A stretch of DNA of 64,000 nt, taken from the NCBI GenBank assembly GCA_963734295.1, contig CAVTGS010000015.1, forward strand, positions 1 to 64,000, written 5' to 3'. This document shows, one piece after another, positions 33,704-43,138 of this stretch. The notes under the pieces are model-generated. The model saw only the letters and a list, made by a program, of their open reading frames with translations. It searched no databases and was not told the DNA's origin. Made by a program: the position numbers and the translations under genes. This DNA is from JAEUMW01 sp963734295 (lineage in GTDB: Bacteria; Pseudomonadota; Gammaproteobacteria; Burkholderiales; JAEUMW01). Position 1 is the first letter of the stretch. Every line of letters starts with the position of its first letter.

Positions 33704-35362
33704 CTATGGCTTCCTGGGCGGGCTGCGCTTGTACAGTCTGAAGCGCTCCTTGTTGTCACCCGGCCGGGCGCCTTCCCAGATCTTCTTCCAGCCGCTGCCG
33801 ACGACGGGCTCCTGCATCGCGGTGCCTTGCGTCAACAGGAAGTCGCACTCGCGCTTCGGCTGCGGAATCTCCTCGCGATGAGTGACGATGCCTGCGTAAT
33901 ACTCGAGCATGGCCCGCTGCGAGTCGCCGAGACCGATGCTCGAGATACAGCGGCTGCCCTTCGGCAGGGCGCGCTCGAGCTCCCTCACCACGCCCCTATA
34001 GCTCTTCCCCGCGTCCACGTAGGGCAGCCACAGCGTGGATGCGAGTATCCACATCAGGGTGATGCCGCCGCCCCAGTTGATGAGCGCGCGGCGCGTCGTA
34101 GGCATGGTGCGCGCCACCAGCGCGGCCCACAGCAAGGTGCTGGCGGCGGCGACCAGAAAGGCAAGCCAGTGGAAGCGCCCCTCGAACCCCGGCTGGAACC
34201 CCGCGAGCTCGCGCGCGATGCCCGAAGGCGACCCGGTCAGCAGCGCGGCCCACGCGATCCAGAGCAGGATCGCGATCAGGCCGAACGTCATGATGCCGAA
34301 CCAGTCCAGGGCGCTGATCGCACCGCGCCTCAGGGTATCGAGCGATGCCACCGCAAGCAGGGTGAGCGGAATCAGAAGCGGCAGCGCGTAGACATCGCCC
34401 GCGTTCGCCACCAGACCGAGCAGCGCGAACATCACGACGAGCGCAATCAGCGGAAGCAAGAGGTCCGCTCGCTCGAGCAGGCCGCGGCGGCCGTGCCACA
34501 GGGTCCAGATGGCAAGCGGGAGCACCGGCCACGCAAACCAGGGAAGCAGCACGAGATACTGGTACCACGCGAAGGTGGGCTTGGCCGCGCCGGTGAGGAA
34601 CAGCGCGCCGATGAGGTCGTCGCTCAACCATTGATGGAAGAGCTCGGGCGACTGCCGGTGGAGGGCGAGCGGCCAGACCACGAGCCACGGCGCAACCGCG
34701 AGGCACGCGCTGCCGAGCGTCGCGAAGAATCCCGCGTGGCGCCAGCGGCGGCTCAGCACCGCCTGGATCAGCGCGATAGCAACCAGCACCGTCGGCGCAA
34801 CCAGCCCGCGGGCGAGGAAGCCGACGCCCATCCCGGTGCCGAGAGCCGTTCCGCCGAGCAGCGGTCTGCGCGCTGCGACGGCAAGACCGTAAAACCCGAG
34901 TGAGATGCCCGTGAGCAGCGGCACGTCGGGGATGAGCTGGTGCGCGCGCACGATCCATCCGACGCAGCCGAGCAGGCCGATGGCGGCGATGCCCGCGTAG
35001 TCGCGCCCGTACAACTCTTTGGCGGTGAGCGCGGTAAACCACAAGGTGAGCGCCATGAACGCACCGCTCGCGAGCCGCGCCGCGTCGTGCAGCGGCAGGA
35101 GCCAGGAGAAGAGTCTGGTGAAACCGGCGCCGACCAGGTACACGAGCGGCGGCGTGTCGAGCGCGGGCTCCCCTGCAAGCTGCGGCACCACCCAGTTGCC
35201 CTTGCCGGCAACGAGATTGTTCACGATGCCGATGGTGGCCGCTTCGTCGGGCTTCCACGGCTCATGGCCGACGAGTCCCGGCAAAGTCCACGCGATGCCG
35301 AGCAGAACGGCGGTCGTGGCGGCGGAGAGCCGGACATGGAAGCGGCGCCTCGCCGGCGCCAC
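33704..35362 (-). CDS. GT39/ArnT-like membrane glycosyltransferase
   Basis: The 552-residue protein has about ten hydrophobic segments. Its N-terminal signature HEPWKPDEAATIGIVNNLVA carries the acidic residue typical of GT-C enzymes, and the soluble C-terminal tail begins near residue 445. Such enzymes move a sugar from a polyprenyl donor onto lipid A or a similar acceptor at the periplasmic face. The adjacent Kdo hydroxylase supports a role in lipopolysaccharide modification (inference). The start is uncertain: GTG at 35362 is used; TTG at 35407 is an alternative, and an open frame continues further upstream. Confidence 0.8.
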   Translation of the reverse strand: MAPARRRFHVRLSAATTAVLLGIAWTLPGLVGHEPWKPDEAATIGIVNNLVAGKGNWVVPQLAGEPALDTPPLVYLVGAGFTRLFSWLLPLHDAARLASGAFMALTLWFTALTAKELYGRDYAGIAAIGLLGCVGWIVRAHQLIPDVPLLTGISLGFYGLAVAARRPLLGGTALGTGMGVGFLARGLVAPTVLVAIALIQAVLSRRWRHAGFFATLGSACLAVAPWLVVWPLALHRQSPELFHQWLSDDLIGALFLTGAAKPTFAWYQYLVLLPWFAWPVLPLAIWTLWHGRRGLLERADLLLPLIALVVMFALLGLVANAGDVYALPLLIPLTLLAVASLDTLRRGAISALDWFGIMTFGLIAILLWIAWAALLTGSPSGIARELAGFQPGFEGRFHWLAFLVAAASTLLWAALVARTMPTTRRALINWGGGITLMWILASTLWLPYVDAGKSYRGVVRELERALPKGSRCISSIGLGDSQRAMLEYYAGIVTHREEIPQPKRECDFLLTQGTAMQEPVVGSGWKKIWEGARPGDNKERFRLYKRSPPRKP

Positions 35363-35441
35363 GCTACCGGCAAGCGACTCGTTCAGGTGTGGCGAAGCGG
35401 TGCTCAAGTCCGGCGCCCAGACGCGTTGCGGAAGAAGCCCG

Positions 35442-36338
35442 TTACACGAGCGGGCGCCGATACAGACTTTCGAGAATCCTGAGCGGCGAGCGCTCCGGGT
35501 TGCGCATGGCCGCCACCGGCAGATGGAAGGTCTGCTCCAGGAGGTGCTGTCCGCCGAGCGCCGCGTGCATGACGCGGTCCGTGTACACGATCCAGGTAGT
35601 GCCCGGCGGGAACGCGACGGCGGTCTTGGGCGAAGCCTTCTGGTAGGCCATGTCCGCCTTGCCGCGGTCATGCAGCTCGAGCATGACGTGATCGTACGGC
35701 GTGCGGCGGCCCCGCGTCACGCGCAGTTGCTCGAGGAGGACACCGCGCACCGGGCTCGGCACCTTGATCCGGCTCACGAACTTCGGGGCGAAGGACTCGA
35801 ACGGCTCGCCGACTTCCCAGCGCCTCGGCTCGCCCTCGGGATTCACGTTGCTGAAGACGCGCAGAATGCGGCGGCCTTGATTGGGAGAGGAAGCGAAAGC
35901 ATCCACATGCAGCCGCGTGTCGTCCTTCTTGTACGAGCTGGGCCGGCCCTCCACCCGTACCGGCCGGAAGCTCGTGCGGGCGATCTCGAGCTCACCCGCG
36001 TAGCCGGGCAGCATGGTCTTGACGAGCTTCGTCGTGCTCTGGCAATAACGACGCATCATGGCCTGCAGTGCCTCGCGCGCCGCTGCCGTGAGGGCCGTAC
36101 CGTGCAGGCTGTCGTTGCGGATGTCGTACACCACGTTCTTGGACTTGCCGTCCGAGGTGGTGGGCGCGAGAAAGGGCTTCTCCTCCGGCGTGAGCTCGAA
36201 GGGCAGATCGGGGAAATACAGGATCTCTCCGCGCTCGAGCGCATCGACCGTGTCACCCCCCGCCTCGCCCAGCGCCGCACCCTCCCAGCGATCGGTTCGC
36301 AAAACCTTCAGGGCATCGGGGTACGTGGTCGTTTGCAT
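35442..36338 (-). CDS. kdoO: Kdo hydroxylase (Fe/2-oxoglutarate dioxygenase)
   Basis: The 298-residue protein matches the Kdo_hydroxy family, which hydroxylates the 3-deoxy-manno-octulosonate sugar of lipopolysaccharide core. Iron ligands are suggested by DTRLHVDAFASSP (HxD) and the later His in RVMHAALGGQHLLEQ; RGRRTPYDHVMLELHD is also conserved. A GGGAG box lies before the ATG at 36338; an ATG 15 bases upstream overlaps that box. It is 79 bases upstream of the glycosyltransferase gene on the same strand. Confidence 0.87.
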   Translation of the reverse strand: MQTTTYPDALKVLRTDRWEGAALGEAGGDTVDALERGEILYFPDLPFELTPEEKPFLAPTTSDGKSKNVVYDIRNDSLHGTALTAAAREALQAMMRRYCQSTTKLVKTMLPGYAGELEIARTSFRPVRVEGRPSSYKKDDTRLHVDAFASSPNQGRRILRVFSNVNPEGEPRRWEVGEPFESFAPKFVSRIKVPSPVRGVLLEQLRVTRGRRTPYDHVMLELHDRGKADMAYQKASPKTAVAFPPGTTWIVYTDRVMHAALGGQHLLEQTFHLPVAAMRNPERSPLRILESLYRRPLV

Positions 36339-36455
36339 TGTCGTTGCTCCCATCGGGCGCCACGCGGATCACGCGTCCGCGATCCCGTATCGCCGGCTGC
36401 CACCAGTCGTCCGCCGCGCATGTCGTGCCGAGCCGGGGCCGGCGTCCGAAAAGCA

Positions 36456-36480
36456 AAAAGGCAGCACGCCGCTGCCTTTT
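36456..36480 (-). terminator. Rho-independent terminator after rpmE
   Basis: A perfect 10-bp stem AAAAGGCAGC/GCTGCCTTTT with a 5-base loop is followed on the minus strand by a T-run (TTTTTG). It lies 55 bases past the rpmE stop and could also work in the other direction. Confidence 0.82.
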
Positions 36481-36534
36481 CTCCTCGTCAGATCGGGGCG
36501 AAAACCGCGCCGCGGGCTTCGATCCCGGCGGCTC

Positions 36535-36756
36535 TCAGGCGGAGGGTTTTGCCGCACCGCGGGCGTAGCGCTGGCGAAACTTCTCCACGCGCCCGGCGGT
36601 GTCCACGATCTTCTGCTTACCCGTGTAGAACGGATGGCAGGCGGAGCAAACCTCCACGTGCAGGGGCCGCGCCATCGTGGAGCGGGTCTGAAACGTGTTC
36701 CCGCAGCTGCAGGTAACCGTGATCTCTTCATACTTCGGGTGAATCTTCTCTTTCAT
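36535..36756 (-). CDS. rpmE: 50S ribosomal protein L31
   Basis: The 73-residue protein begins MKEKIHPKYEEITVTCSCGN and continues HVEVCSACHPFYTGKQ. The CSCG and CSAC cysteines form the zinc-binding site of the C+ form of L31. It ends with a Lys/Ala-rich tail and is followed by a strong terminator. A GGAGAG box precedes the ATG. Confidence 0.97.
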   Translation of the reverse strand: MKEKIHPKYEEITVTCSCGNTFQTRSTMARPLHVEVCSACHPFYTGKQKIVDTAGRVEKFRQRYARGAAKPSA

Positions 36757-36883
36757 CGAGCTCTCCTGCCCGCATCGCTTGCGCCCGAGGGCGACGCGAA
36801 AGGCGCAAAATTATGCGGAAAAACGGCCGCGCATGCAAGTCGAGCTCCGCTTGCACGCTTGCGGCTCCCGCGCGCGTAGCGCC

Positions 36884-37939
36884 TCACGCCTTGGCTGGTG
36901 CGATCGCCTCGATCCGACGCATCAGCGCGTCGGTGTACTCGAGCGTCGAGGCCTTGCCGCCCAAGTCGCGGGTGCGAACGTTGTCGTCCCGGATCACCCG
37001 GTCGATGGCATCGCGCAGGACACCCGCCTTCGCCGCTTCACCCACGTAATCGAGCATCATCGCTGCGGCGAGGAGCAGGGCCGTGGGATTTGCGACGCCT
37101 TTGCCCGCGATATCCGGCGCGGAGCCGTGGACCGCTTCGAAGATCGCCGCTTCGGTGCCGATGTTGCCGCCGGGGGCAAGGCCCAGACCCCCGACCAGCC
37201 CGGCGATCAGGTCGGACAGGATGTCGCCGAACAGGTTGGTCGTGAGGATCACGTCGAACTTCGTCGGGTCGAGCACGAGTTGCATCGCGCACGCATCGAT
37301 GATTCGGTCATCGAGCGTGATTCGGTCGGCGTAGCGCTCGTGGCACTCGCGCACCTCTTCGAGGAACAGCCCCGTGAGCGCCTTGAGGATGTTCGCCTTG
37401 TGCACGCAGGTGACGTTCTTGCGGCCGTTCTTGACGGCGTAGTCGAACGCGAACTCGGCGACCCGACGGCAACCCGCGCGGGTGTTTATGCCGGAGCCGA
37501 TGGCTACTGCATGAGGGTCGCCCTTGATCGGAATGAAGTGCTCGAACCCGACATAGAACCCTTCGGTATTCTCGCGCACCAGCACGATGTCGATATCCTC
37601 GTAGCGTCCTCCCGGAACGATGGTGCGCACCGGCCGCAGGTTCGCGTAGAGCTCGAACTCCTCGCGCAACCGCACGTTGACCGATCGGTAGCCGCCGCCC
37701 ACCGGCGTCGTGAGCGGTCCCTTCAAGGCGAGGCGGGTGCGGCGGATGCTGTCCATCGTTTCCTTCGGCAGGGGGTCGCCTTGTCGCGCGACCGCTGCCA
37801 TGCCGCCCAGGACCTCTTCCCACTCGAACGGCGCGCCGAGCGCCGTGAGCACCCGCACGGTGGCGTGCATGATTTCGGGCCCGATGCCGTCGCCCGGGAT
37901 GAGGGTGGCGGGAATTTTTCTGGCGGCTTGATTTGGCAT
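36884..37939 (-). CDS. NAD-dependent isocitrate dehydrogenase-type enzyme
   Basis: The 351-residue protein belongs to the isocitrate/isopropylmalate dehydrogenase family: ATLIPGDGIGPEIMHATVRV, LVRENTEGFYVGFEHF, and GVANPTALLLAAAMMLDYVG. The length and NTEGFY motif favour NAD-linked isocitrate dehydrogenase over leuB. It would supply 2-oxoglutarate, the co-substrate of the nearby Kdo hydroxylase, though that link may be coincidence. It is followed by rpmE and preceded by rho on the same strand. Confidence 0.85.
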   Translation of the reverse strand: MPNQAARKIPATLIPGDGIGPEIMHATVRVLTALGAPFEWEEVLGGMAAVARQGDPLPKETMDSIRRTRLALKGPLTTPVGGGYRSVNVRLREEFELYANLRPVRTIVPGGRYEDIDIVLVRENTEGFYVGFEHFIPIKGDPHAVAIGSGINTRAGCRRVAEFAFDYAVKNGRKNVTCVHKANILKALTGLFLEEVRECHERYADRITLDDRIIDACAMQLVLDPTKFDVILTTNLFGDILSDLIAGLVGGLGLAPGGNIGTEAAIFEAVHGSAPDIAGKGVANPTALLLAAAMMLDYVGEAAKAGVLRDAIDRVIRDDNVRTRDLGGKASTLEYTDALMRRIEAIAPAKA

Positions 37940-38018
37940 GTTTTTCCCTCTGGAAACTCACTTGTTCCGCACGTATTGCGTCGAGGCGGGCGCGGTCGGC
38001 GGACCTCGAGGCCCGATC

Positions 38019-39278
38019 CTACCCCCGTCGCATCGAATCGAAAAAGTCGGCGTTGCCCTTGGTGGCCTTGATCTTGTCGAGCAAGAATTCCATTGCCTCG
38101 AGGTCGTCCATCGGATACAGCAGTTTGCGCAGCACCCAGATCTTCTGCAGGATCTCCTGCTTGATCAGCAGCTCCTCGCGCCGCGTGCCCGAACGGTTGA
38201 CGTTGATCGAAGGATAGATGCGCTTCTCGGCCATGCGCCGGTCGAGGTGGATCTCCATGTTGCCAGTGCCCTTGAATTCCTCGTAGATCACGTCGTCCAT
38301 GCGCGATCCGGTGTCGATCAGGGCGGTGGCGAGAATCGTGAGCGAACCGCCTTCCTCGATGTTGCGCGCCGCGCCGAAGAAGCGCTTCGGCCGCTGCAGG
38401 GCGTTGGAGTCGACGCCACCGGTCAGCACCTTCCCGGACGCGGGGACCACGGTGTTGTACGCGCGTGCGAGGCGCGTGATGGAATCGAGCAGGATCACCA
38501 CGTCCTTCTTGTGTTCTACCAGTCGTTTTGCTTTCTCGATCACCATCTCGGCGACCTGCACGTGGCGCGTCGCCGGCTCGTCGAAGGTCGACGCCACGAC
38601 CTCGCCCTTGACGGTGCGGGTCATCTCGGTCACTTCCTCCGGCCGCTCGTCGATGAGGAGCACGATCAGGATGACGTCGGGGTGGTTCGCCGTGATGCTG
38701 TGGGCGATGTGCTGCATGAGCACCGTCTTGCCCGCTTTCGGTGGCGACACGATGAGGCCGCGCTGGCCCTTTCCGATCGGCGCGATGATGTCGATGATGC
38801 GACCGGTGATGTTCTCTTCTGCCTTGATGTCGCGCTCGAGCAGGAGCGGTTGGGTGGGATGGAGGGGGGTGAGATTCTCGAACAGGATCTTGTGCTTCGC
38901 GTTCTCCGGCGGCTCGTGATTGACCTTGTCCACTTTGACGAGCGCGAAGTAGCGCTCGCCATCCTTCGGTGTCCTGATCTCGCCTTCCACCGAGTCGCCG
39001 GTGTGGAGGTTGAATCGGCGAATCTGGGACGGACTCACGTAAATGTCGTCCGGCCCTGCCAGATAGGAGGTGTCGGGCGAGCGCAGGAAGCCGAACCCGT
39101 CCGGCAGGACTTCGAGGGTGCCCTCGCCGTAGATGCTTTCCCCGCGCTTTGCCTGGTTTTTGAGCAGCGCGAAGATCAGGTCCTGTTTGCGCAGGCGATT
39201 CGCGCCTTCGATTTCGTTGGCGATAGCCATCTCCACGAGCTCGGTGACGTGGAGATTTTTCAGATCGGAGAGATGCAT
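38019..39278 (-). CDS. rho: Transcription termination factor Rho
   Basis: The 419-residue hexameric helicase opens MHLSDLKNLHVTELVEMAIA. The RNA-binding cold-shock-like domain contains GFGFLRSPDTSYL. The ATPase core holds VSPPKAGKTVLMQHI (Walker A), VLLIDERPEEVTEM and VILLDSITRLARAYN (Walker B). The Q-loop and R-loop segments are intact. It terminates untranslated transcripts. The 150-base leader before it has no recognised attenuator. Confidence 0.98.
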   Translation of the reverse strand: MHLSDLKNLHVTELVEMAIANEIEGANRLRKQDLIFALLKNQAKRGESIYGEGTLEVLPDGFGFLRSPDTSYLAGPDDIYVSPSQIRRFNLHTGDSVEGEIRTPKDGERYFALVKVDKVNHEPPENAKHKILFENLTPLHPTQPLLLERDIKAEENITGRIIDIIAPIGKGQRGLIVSPPKAGKTVLMQHIAHSITANHPDVILIVLLIDERPEEVTEMTRTVKGEVVASTFDEPATRHVQVAEMVIEKAKRLVEHKKDVVILLDSITRLARAYNTVVPASGKVLTGGVDSNALQRPKRFFGAARNIEEGGSLTILATALIDTGSRMDDVIYEEFKGTGNMEIHLDRRMAEKRIYPSINVNRSGTRREELLIKQEILQKIWVLRKLLYPMDDLEAMEFLLDKIKATKGNADFFDSMRRG

Positions 39279-39428
39279 GAGGAAAGGCGCGAAGGCGGAG
39301 AGGGAAAAAGGACAACCGGAATCTGGGGGGTCCAGCAGGGAACGGGCGTTCGCTTCAGAACCTGGACTGGCTTCGCCACCGCGAACACGGTGACGTCGAG
39401 GAAGCGTCGACGATCTAAGCTAACGAGT

Positions 39429-39755
39429 TCACAGGTTGCTGTCAATGAAGGCCGAGAGCTGCGACTTGGACAGCGCGCCCACCTTGGTCGCTTCGACGTT
39501 TCCGTTCTTGAAGAGCATCAGCGTCGGAATGCCGCGGATGCCGAAGCGCGGCGGCGTTGCCTGGTTCTCGTCGATGTTGAGCTTGGCCACCTTGAGTTTT
39601 CCCGAATACTCCTTCGCCACCTCGTCCAGGATCGGCGCGATCATCTTGCATGGCCCGCACCACTCGGCCCAGTAGTCGACGAGGACGGGTGTAGGTGACT
39701 GCAGAACTTCCTGCTCGAAGGTGTCGTCGGTCACGTAATGAATATGCTCACTCAT
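39429..39755 (-). CDS. trxA: Thioredoxin
   Basis: The 108-residue thioredoxin carries the active site WAEWCGPCKMIAP and the cis-Pro in RGIPTLMLF. The ATG at 39755 gives the usual length; a longer frame extends upstream without similarity. It lies 150 bases upstream of rho on the same strand, an arrangement common in proteobacteria. Confidence 0.96.
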   Translation of the reverse strand: MSEHIHYVTDDTFEQEVLQSPTPVLVDYWAEWCGPCKMIAPILDEVAKEYSGKLKVAKLNIDENQATPPRFGIRGIPTLMLFKNGNVEATKVGALSKSQLSAFIDSNL

Positions 39756-39897
39756 GGGATCTCGAAGAGTCTGTCCAGAACTGCGATTTTTCGGGGGGTG
39801 CCGCCAAAAAGAGCCGGCAAAGGAGGGAGTTGACGCAGCTATGCTATCCAAAACGGCGTTGCAAGGGAAGGGCTCGAGAATCCGCGGCGAGCGTTTC

Positions 39898-39906
39898 TGC
39901 TAGAAT
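39898..39906 (+). promoter_or_regulatory. Extended -10 promoter of fdxA
   Basis: TGCTAGAAT is an extended -10 element 64 bases before the fdxA ATG. No good -35 box is needed with the TG extension and none is obvious. Direction and distance fit a sigma-70 start for fdxA. Confidence 0.5.
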
Positions 39907-39970
39907 CGCGCGCATTCGCGGTACGGATCGATTACAACTCTACAACTCGCAGAGAGGAGTACAGGGTGTC

Positions 39971-40294
39971 ATGACTTACGTCGTTACCGAGAGCTGCATC
40001 AAGTGCAAGTACACGGACTGCGTGGACGTGTGTCCCGTGGACTGCTTTCGCGAAGGCCCCAACTTCCTCGTGATCGACCCCGACGAATGTATCGATTGCA
40101 CCCTCTGTGTCGCGGAATGCCCGGTCGAGGCGATCTTCGCCGAGGACGACGTGCCGGCGGACCAGAGAGACTTCATCGCCATCAATGCGGAGCTCGCCAA
40201 GGGCTGGCCAGCCATCGTGGAGAAGAAGGATGGTCCGCCGGACGCGGATGAATGGGCGAAGGTCAAGGAGAAGCGCGAGCTCCTGGAGAAGTAA
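39971..40294 (+). CDS. fdxA: Seven-iron ferredoxin FdxA
   Basis: The 107-residue ferredoxin has ESCIKCKYTDCVDVCPVDCF and CIDCTLCVAECPVEAI. These supply ligands for one [3Fe-4S] and one [4Fe-4S] cluster, with the long C-terminal tail of the FdxA type. It is a soluble electron carrier. GAGAGGAG lies before the ATG at 39971. The AddB-like frame begins about 160 bases after its end. Confidence 0.95.
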   Translation: MTYVVTESCIKCKYTDCVDVCPVDCFREGPNFLVIDPDECIDCTLCVAECPVEAIFAEDDVPADQRDFIAINAELAKGWPAIVEKKDGPPDADEWAKVKEKRELLEK

Positions 40295-40454
40295 TGGTCG
40301 TCGTCGCACGCATCCGAATCGCCCGCTCCGCGATCGCATCTCCCAACCACCGCTTCGCCCGCGCTAGCTTCAGCGTCCCCCCGAGCGCCCTACGCCGACC
40401 CTGGAACACCTGATCCTGTCGCCGCCCCGCCTTCTGCGCGATGGCGCGCGGACG

Positions 40455-43138
40455 GTGATCGAGCGCTTCGGGCCGCCGCACGCCGATCTTTCCGCGGTCA
40501 CGGTACTGCTGCCGAGTCGGCTCGCGGCCGGCGGTTTCGCGCGCATCCTCGCGGGACTGGCCGGCAGCCCGGTGCTGCTGCCGCGGCTCACCACGCTCGC
40601 CGACTGGGCCGCGTCGGTTCCCTGCTGCCGGGCTCTCTGGACCGACAGCGCACGCGAGCTCGCGCTCTTCGCCCAGCTGCGCGGGCGCGGCTGGTTCGAT
40701 GACGCGGACCTCTGGGCCGTGGCCGGGGAACTGCGCCGTCTTGCCGACGACCTCACGCGGCACCGCGCCGCGCTGCCCTCCACGGTCGCCGAGTTCACGG
40801 CCCGGCTCGAGGTCGCGTATCGCCGGAAGGCAGGCGCTCCGATGGAGATGGAAGCGCAGCTCGTGCACGAGGCGTGGCGCGCGATGGTAGGCGAGAGTGG
40901 CGGCGCAGTGGACGGCGTGACCCGCTATCACCTGCAACTCGCGCTGCTGGCCGACGCTGCTCAGGCGCCGCTCGTTGCGGTCGGGCTCGACGGTCTCAGC
41001 GGGGCGGAGTCGGAATTTCTCGCCGCCTACGCGCAGCGGCAGCCGGTGCTCGTCATCTCTGCCGGGGCTGCGGCGACCGACCTCGAACCCGTCTTGCGGG
41101 TGCTCGAGGCCGCGTGGCCCGCGCCTGCCGACGGTGGACCGAGCCTGCGAGAGCGCGCCAGCGCGTTCGCGCGCGATCCTGACCGCAGCCCGCTGGCGGG
41201 TCGGCTCTCGCTCATTGCGGCTGCCAGTCTCGAAGAGGAAGCCCAGGCCGCAGATGTCTGCGTGCGCGCCTGGCTGCTGGAGGGCCGCCAGCGGATCGCG
41301 GTGGTGGTGCAGGATCGCCTCGTGGCGCGGCGGCTGCGCGCGCTGCTCGAGCGCGCCCAGGTGCTGGTGCACGACGAGACCGGCTGGGCGCTTTCCACCG
41401 TGGCCGCAGCGACGGTGATCATGCGGTTCCTCGATTGCCTCGCGAGCGATTTCCACCACCGGGACCTCGTCGATCTGCTCAAGTCGCCGTTTCTCTTCGG
41501 GGACTGGAGCGCCGAGGCCCGCAGGAGTGCGGCCTACACGATCGAGCGGCTGACCCGCCGCGAGAGCGTGGTCTCCGGGTTACGCAACTTTGTCGAGGTC
41601 GCCGAGCGCGATGGCGATGCCGAATACGCGAAAGCCGCGCTCGAGCGCCTGGGCGGTGCAGCGTTGCGCATGTTTCCGCGGCGGCCGGCAACGGTCGGGG
41701 CGTGGCTCGAGCGCCTGCGCGCGAGCCTCGACACGCTCGGGGCCGCGCAGAGCCTCGCCCTGGACGCCGCCGGGCGGGAGCTCCTCGATCTGGCCGAGCG
41801 TCTGCGTCGGGAGCTCGGCGACGGCGGACCGCGGGTCGGCCTGACCGAATGGCGGCGCTGGCTCGCCGCCGTGCTCGAACGCGAGACCTTCCGCGATCGC
41901 GGCGTAACCAGCCCGGTTCTCTTCACCCACCTCGCGGCGACCGCGCTGCGGGAGTTCGACGGCGTCATCCTGCTCGGGTGCGATGCGCGTCAGTTTCCCG
42001 GCACCGGGGGAGCGGGGCTCTTCTTCAACCAGTCCGTGCGTCGGCAGCTCGGTTTGCCCGTGCGCGCGGACGCACTCGAAGCAGGTGCGCCGCCACTTGG
42101 TCGCGCTGATGGCCACGAGCCCCGAGGTGCTCGTCACGTGGCAGGCCCAGATCGACGGCGAGCCGAATCAGGTCAGCCCGTACTTCGAACGGTTGCAGGC
42201 GTTCAGCACGATCGCATTCGGTCACGATCTTCGGATCGCATGTCCGGCCGATTTCATTCGGGCGGCGCAGGTCGCGACCGACACGAGCGCTGCGCCCCCG
42301 GCGCGGATGACCGGCGCACCCGCGCCTGCCGCCCCGAGGTTGGTCCCGCGGGAGGCGTCGGTGAGTGCGTGGGGCAGCTTCGTCGCCTGCCCGTACCAGT
42401 TTTACGCGCGCCACATGCTGAAGCTGAACGAGCTCGACGAAGTGCGCGAGGAGATCGAGAAGAGGGACCACGGCGAGGTCGTACACGCGATCCTCCTGGA
42501 ATTTCATGGGCGACATCCGCGCGTATCGACCTCGAGCCGCGACGTGCTCGAGCGCGACCTCCGGGCGATCAGCGAAGAGATCTTCGCGCGACTCGTCGCG
42601 CGGAACTACCTCGCGACCGGCTGGCTCGTGCGCTGGCTGGCGCTCATTCCTGCCTATCTCGATTGGCAGGCCGCGCGGGAAATGAACGGCTGGCGTTTCG
42701 CGGCGGGCGAGGAAGAGCGCAGGCTCGCCATCGCGCTCGAAGGCGGGGAAACGCTGACGCTGCGCGGCCGGCTCGACCGCCTGGATCAGCGCGAGTGCGG
42801 GGCGCGAGTCGAATGCGCGGTGCTCGACTACAAGACCCAGAGCATCGAAGCGCTGCGCAGGAAGGTGCGCGATCCGGGCGAGGACGTGCAGCTCGCCGCG
42901 TATGCATTGTTGCAGGGGGACGTGATGCGAAGCCGCGTACCTGAGCCTCGACAAGGGAAGCGTGCAGGCCGTGCCGCCGAACGGTGAACCGGTAGCGCTC
43001 GCCGCGGCCGACCGCGAGCGCATCGCGCGTTCGTTCTCGAGTCTCCTGCGGGGTGCCCCGCTGCCGGCGCAGGGGGATCCGCGCGCGTGCGGCTGGTGCG
43101 AGATGCGCGCGCTCTGCCGCAAGGATTACTGGGCATGA
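40455..43138 (+). pseudogene. AddB-like PD-(D/E)xK nuclease, two frameshifts
   Basis: The gene encodes the partner of a UvrD-like nuclease-helicase. Similarity runs in frame 0 from a GTG at 40455 to about 42080 (LADWAASVPCCRALW, FDGVILLGCDARQFPGTGGA). It moves to frame 1 (VRRHLVALMATSPEVLVTWQ, FVACPYQFYARHML, VLDYKTQSIEALRRK with the nuclease Asp and Lys), then from about 42930 to frame 2 (EAAYLSLDKGSVQ to CGWCEMRALCRKDYW). The terminal cysteines plus the Cys in ACPYQ resemble the AddB/Cas4 iron-sulfur set. The TGA overlaps the next ATG. Both shifts are +1, so sequence error is possible. Confidence 0.8.

Noticed and set aside
32888..34903. A 671-codon plus-strand frame
   Set aside because: It runs antisense across murI and the GT39-like gene; both of those have clear motifs and this does not.
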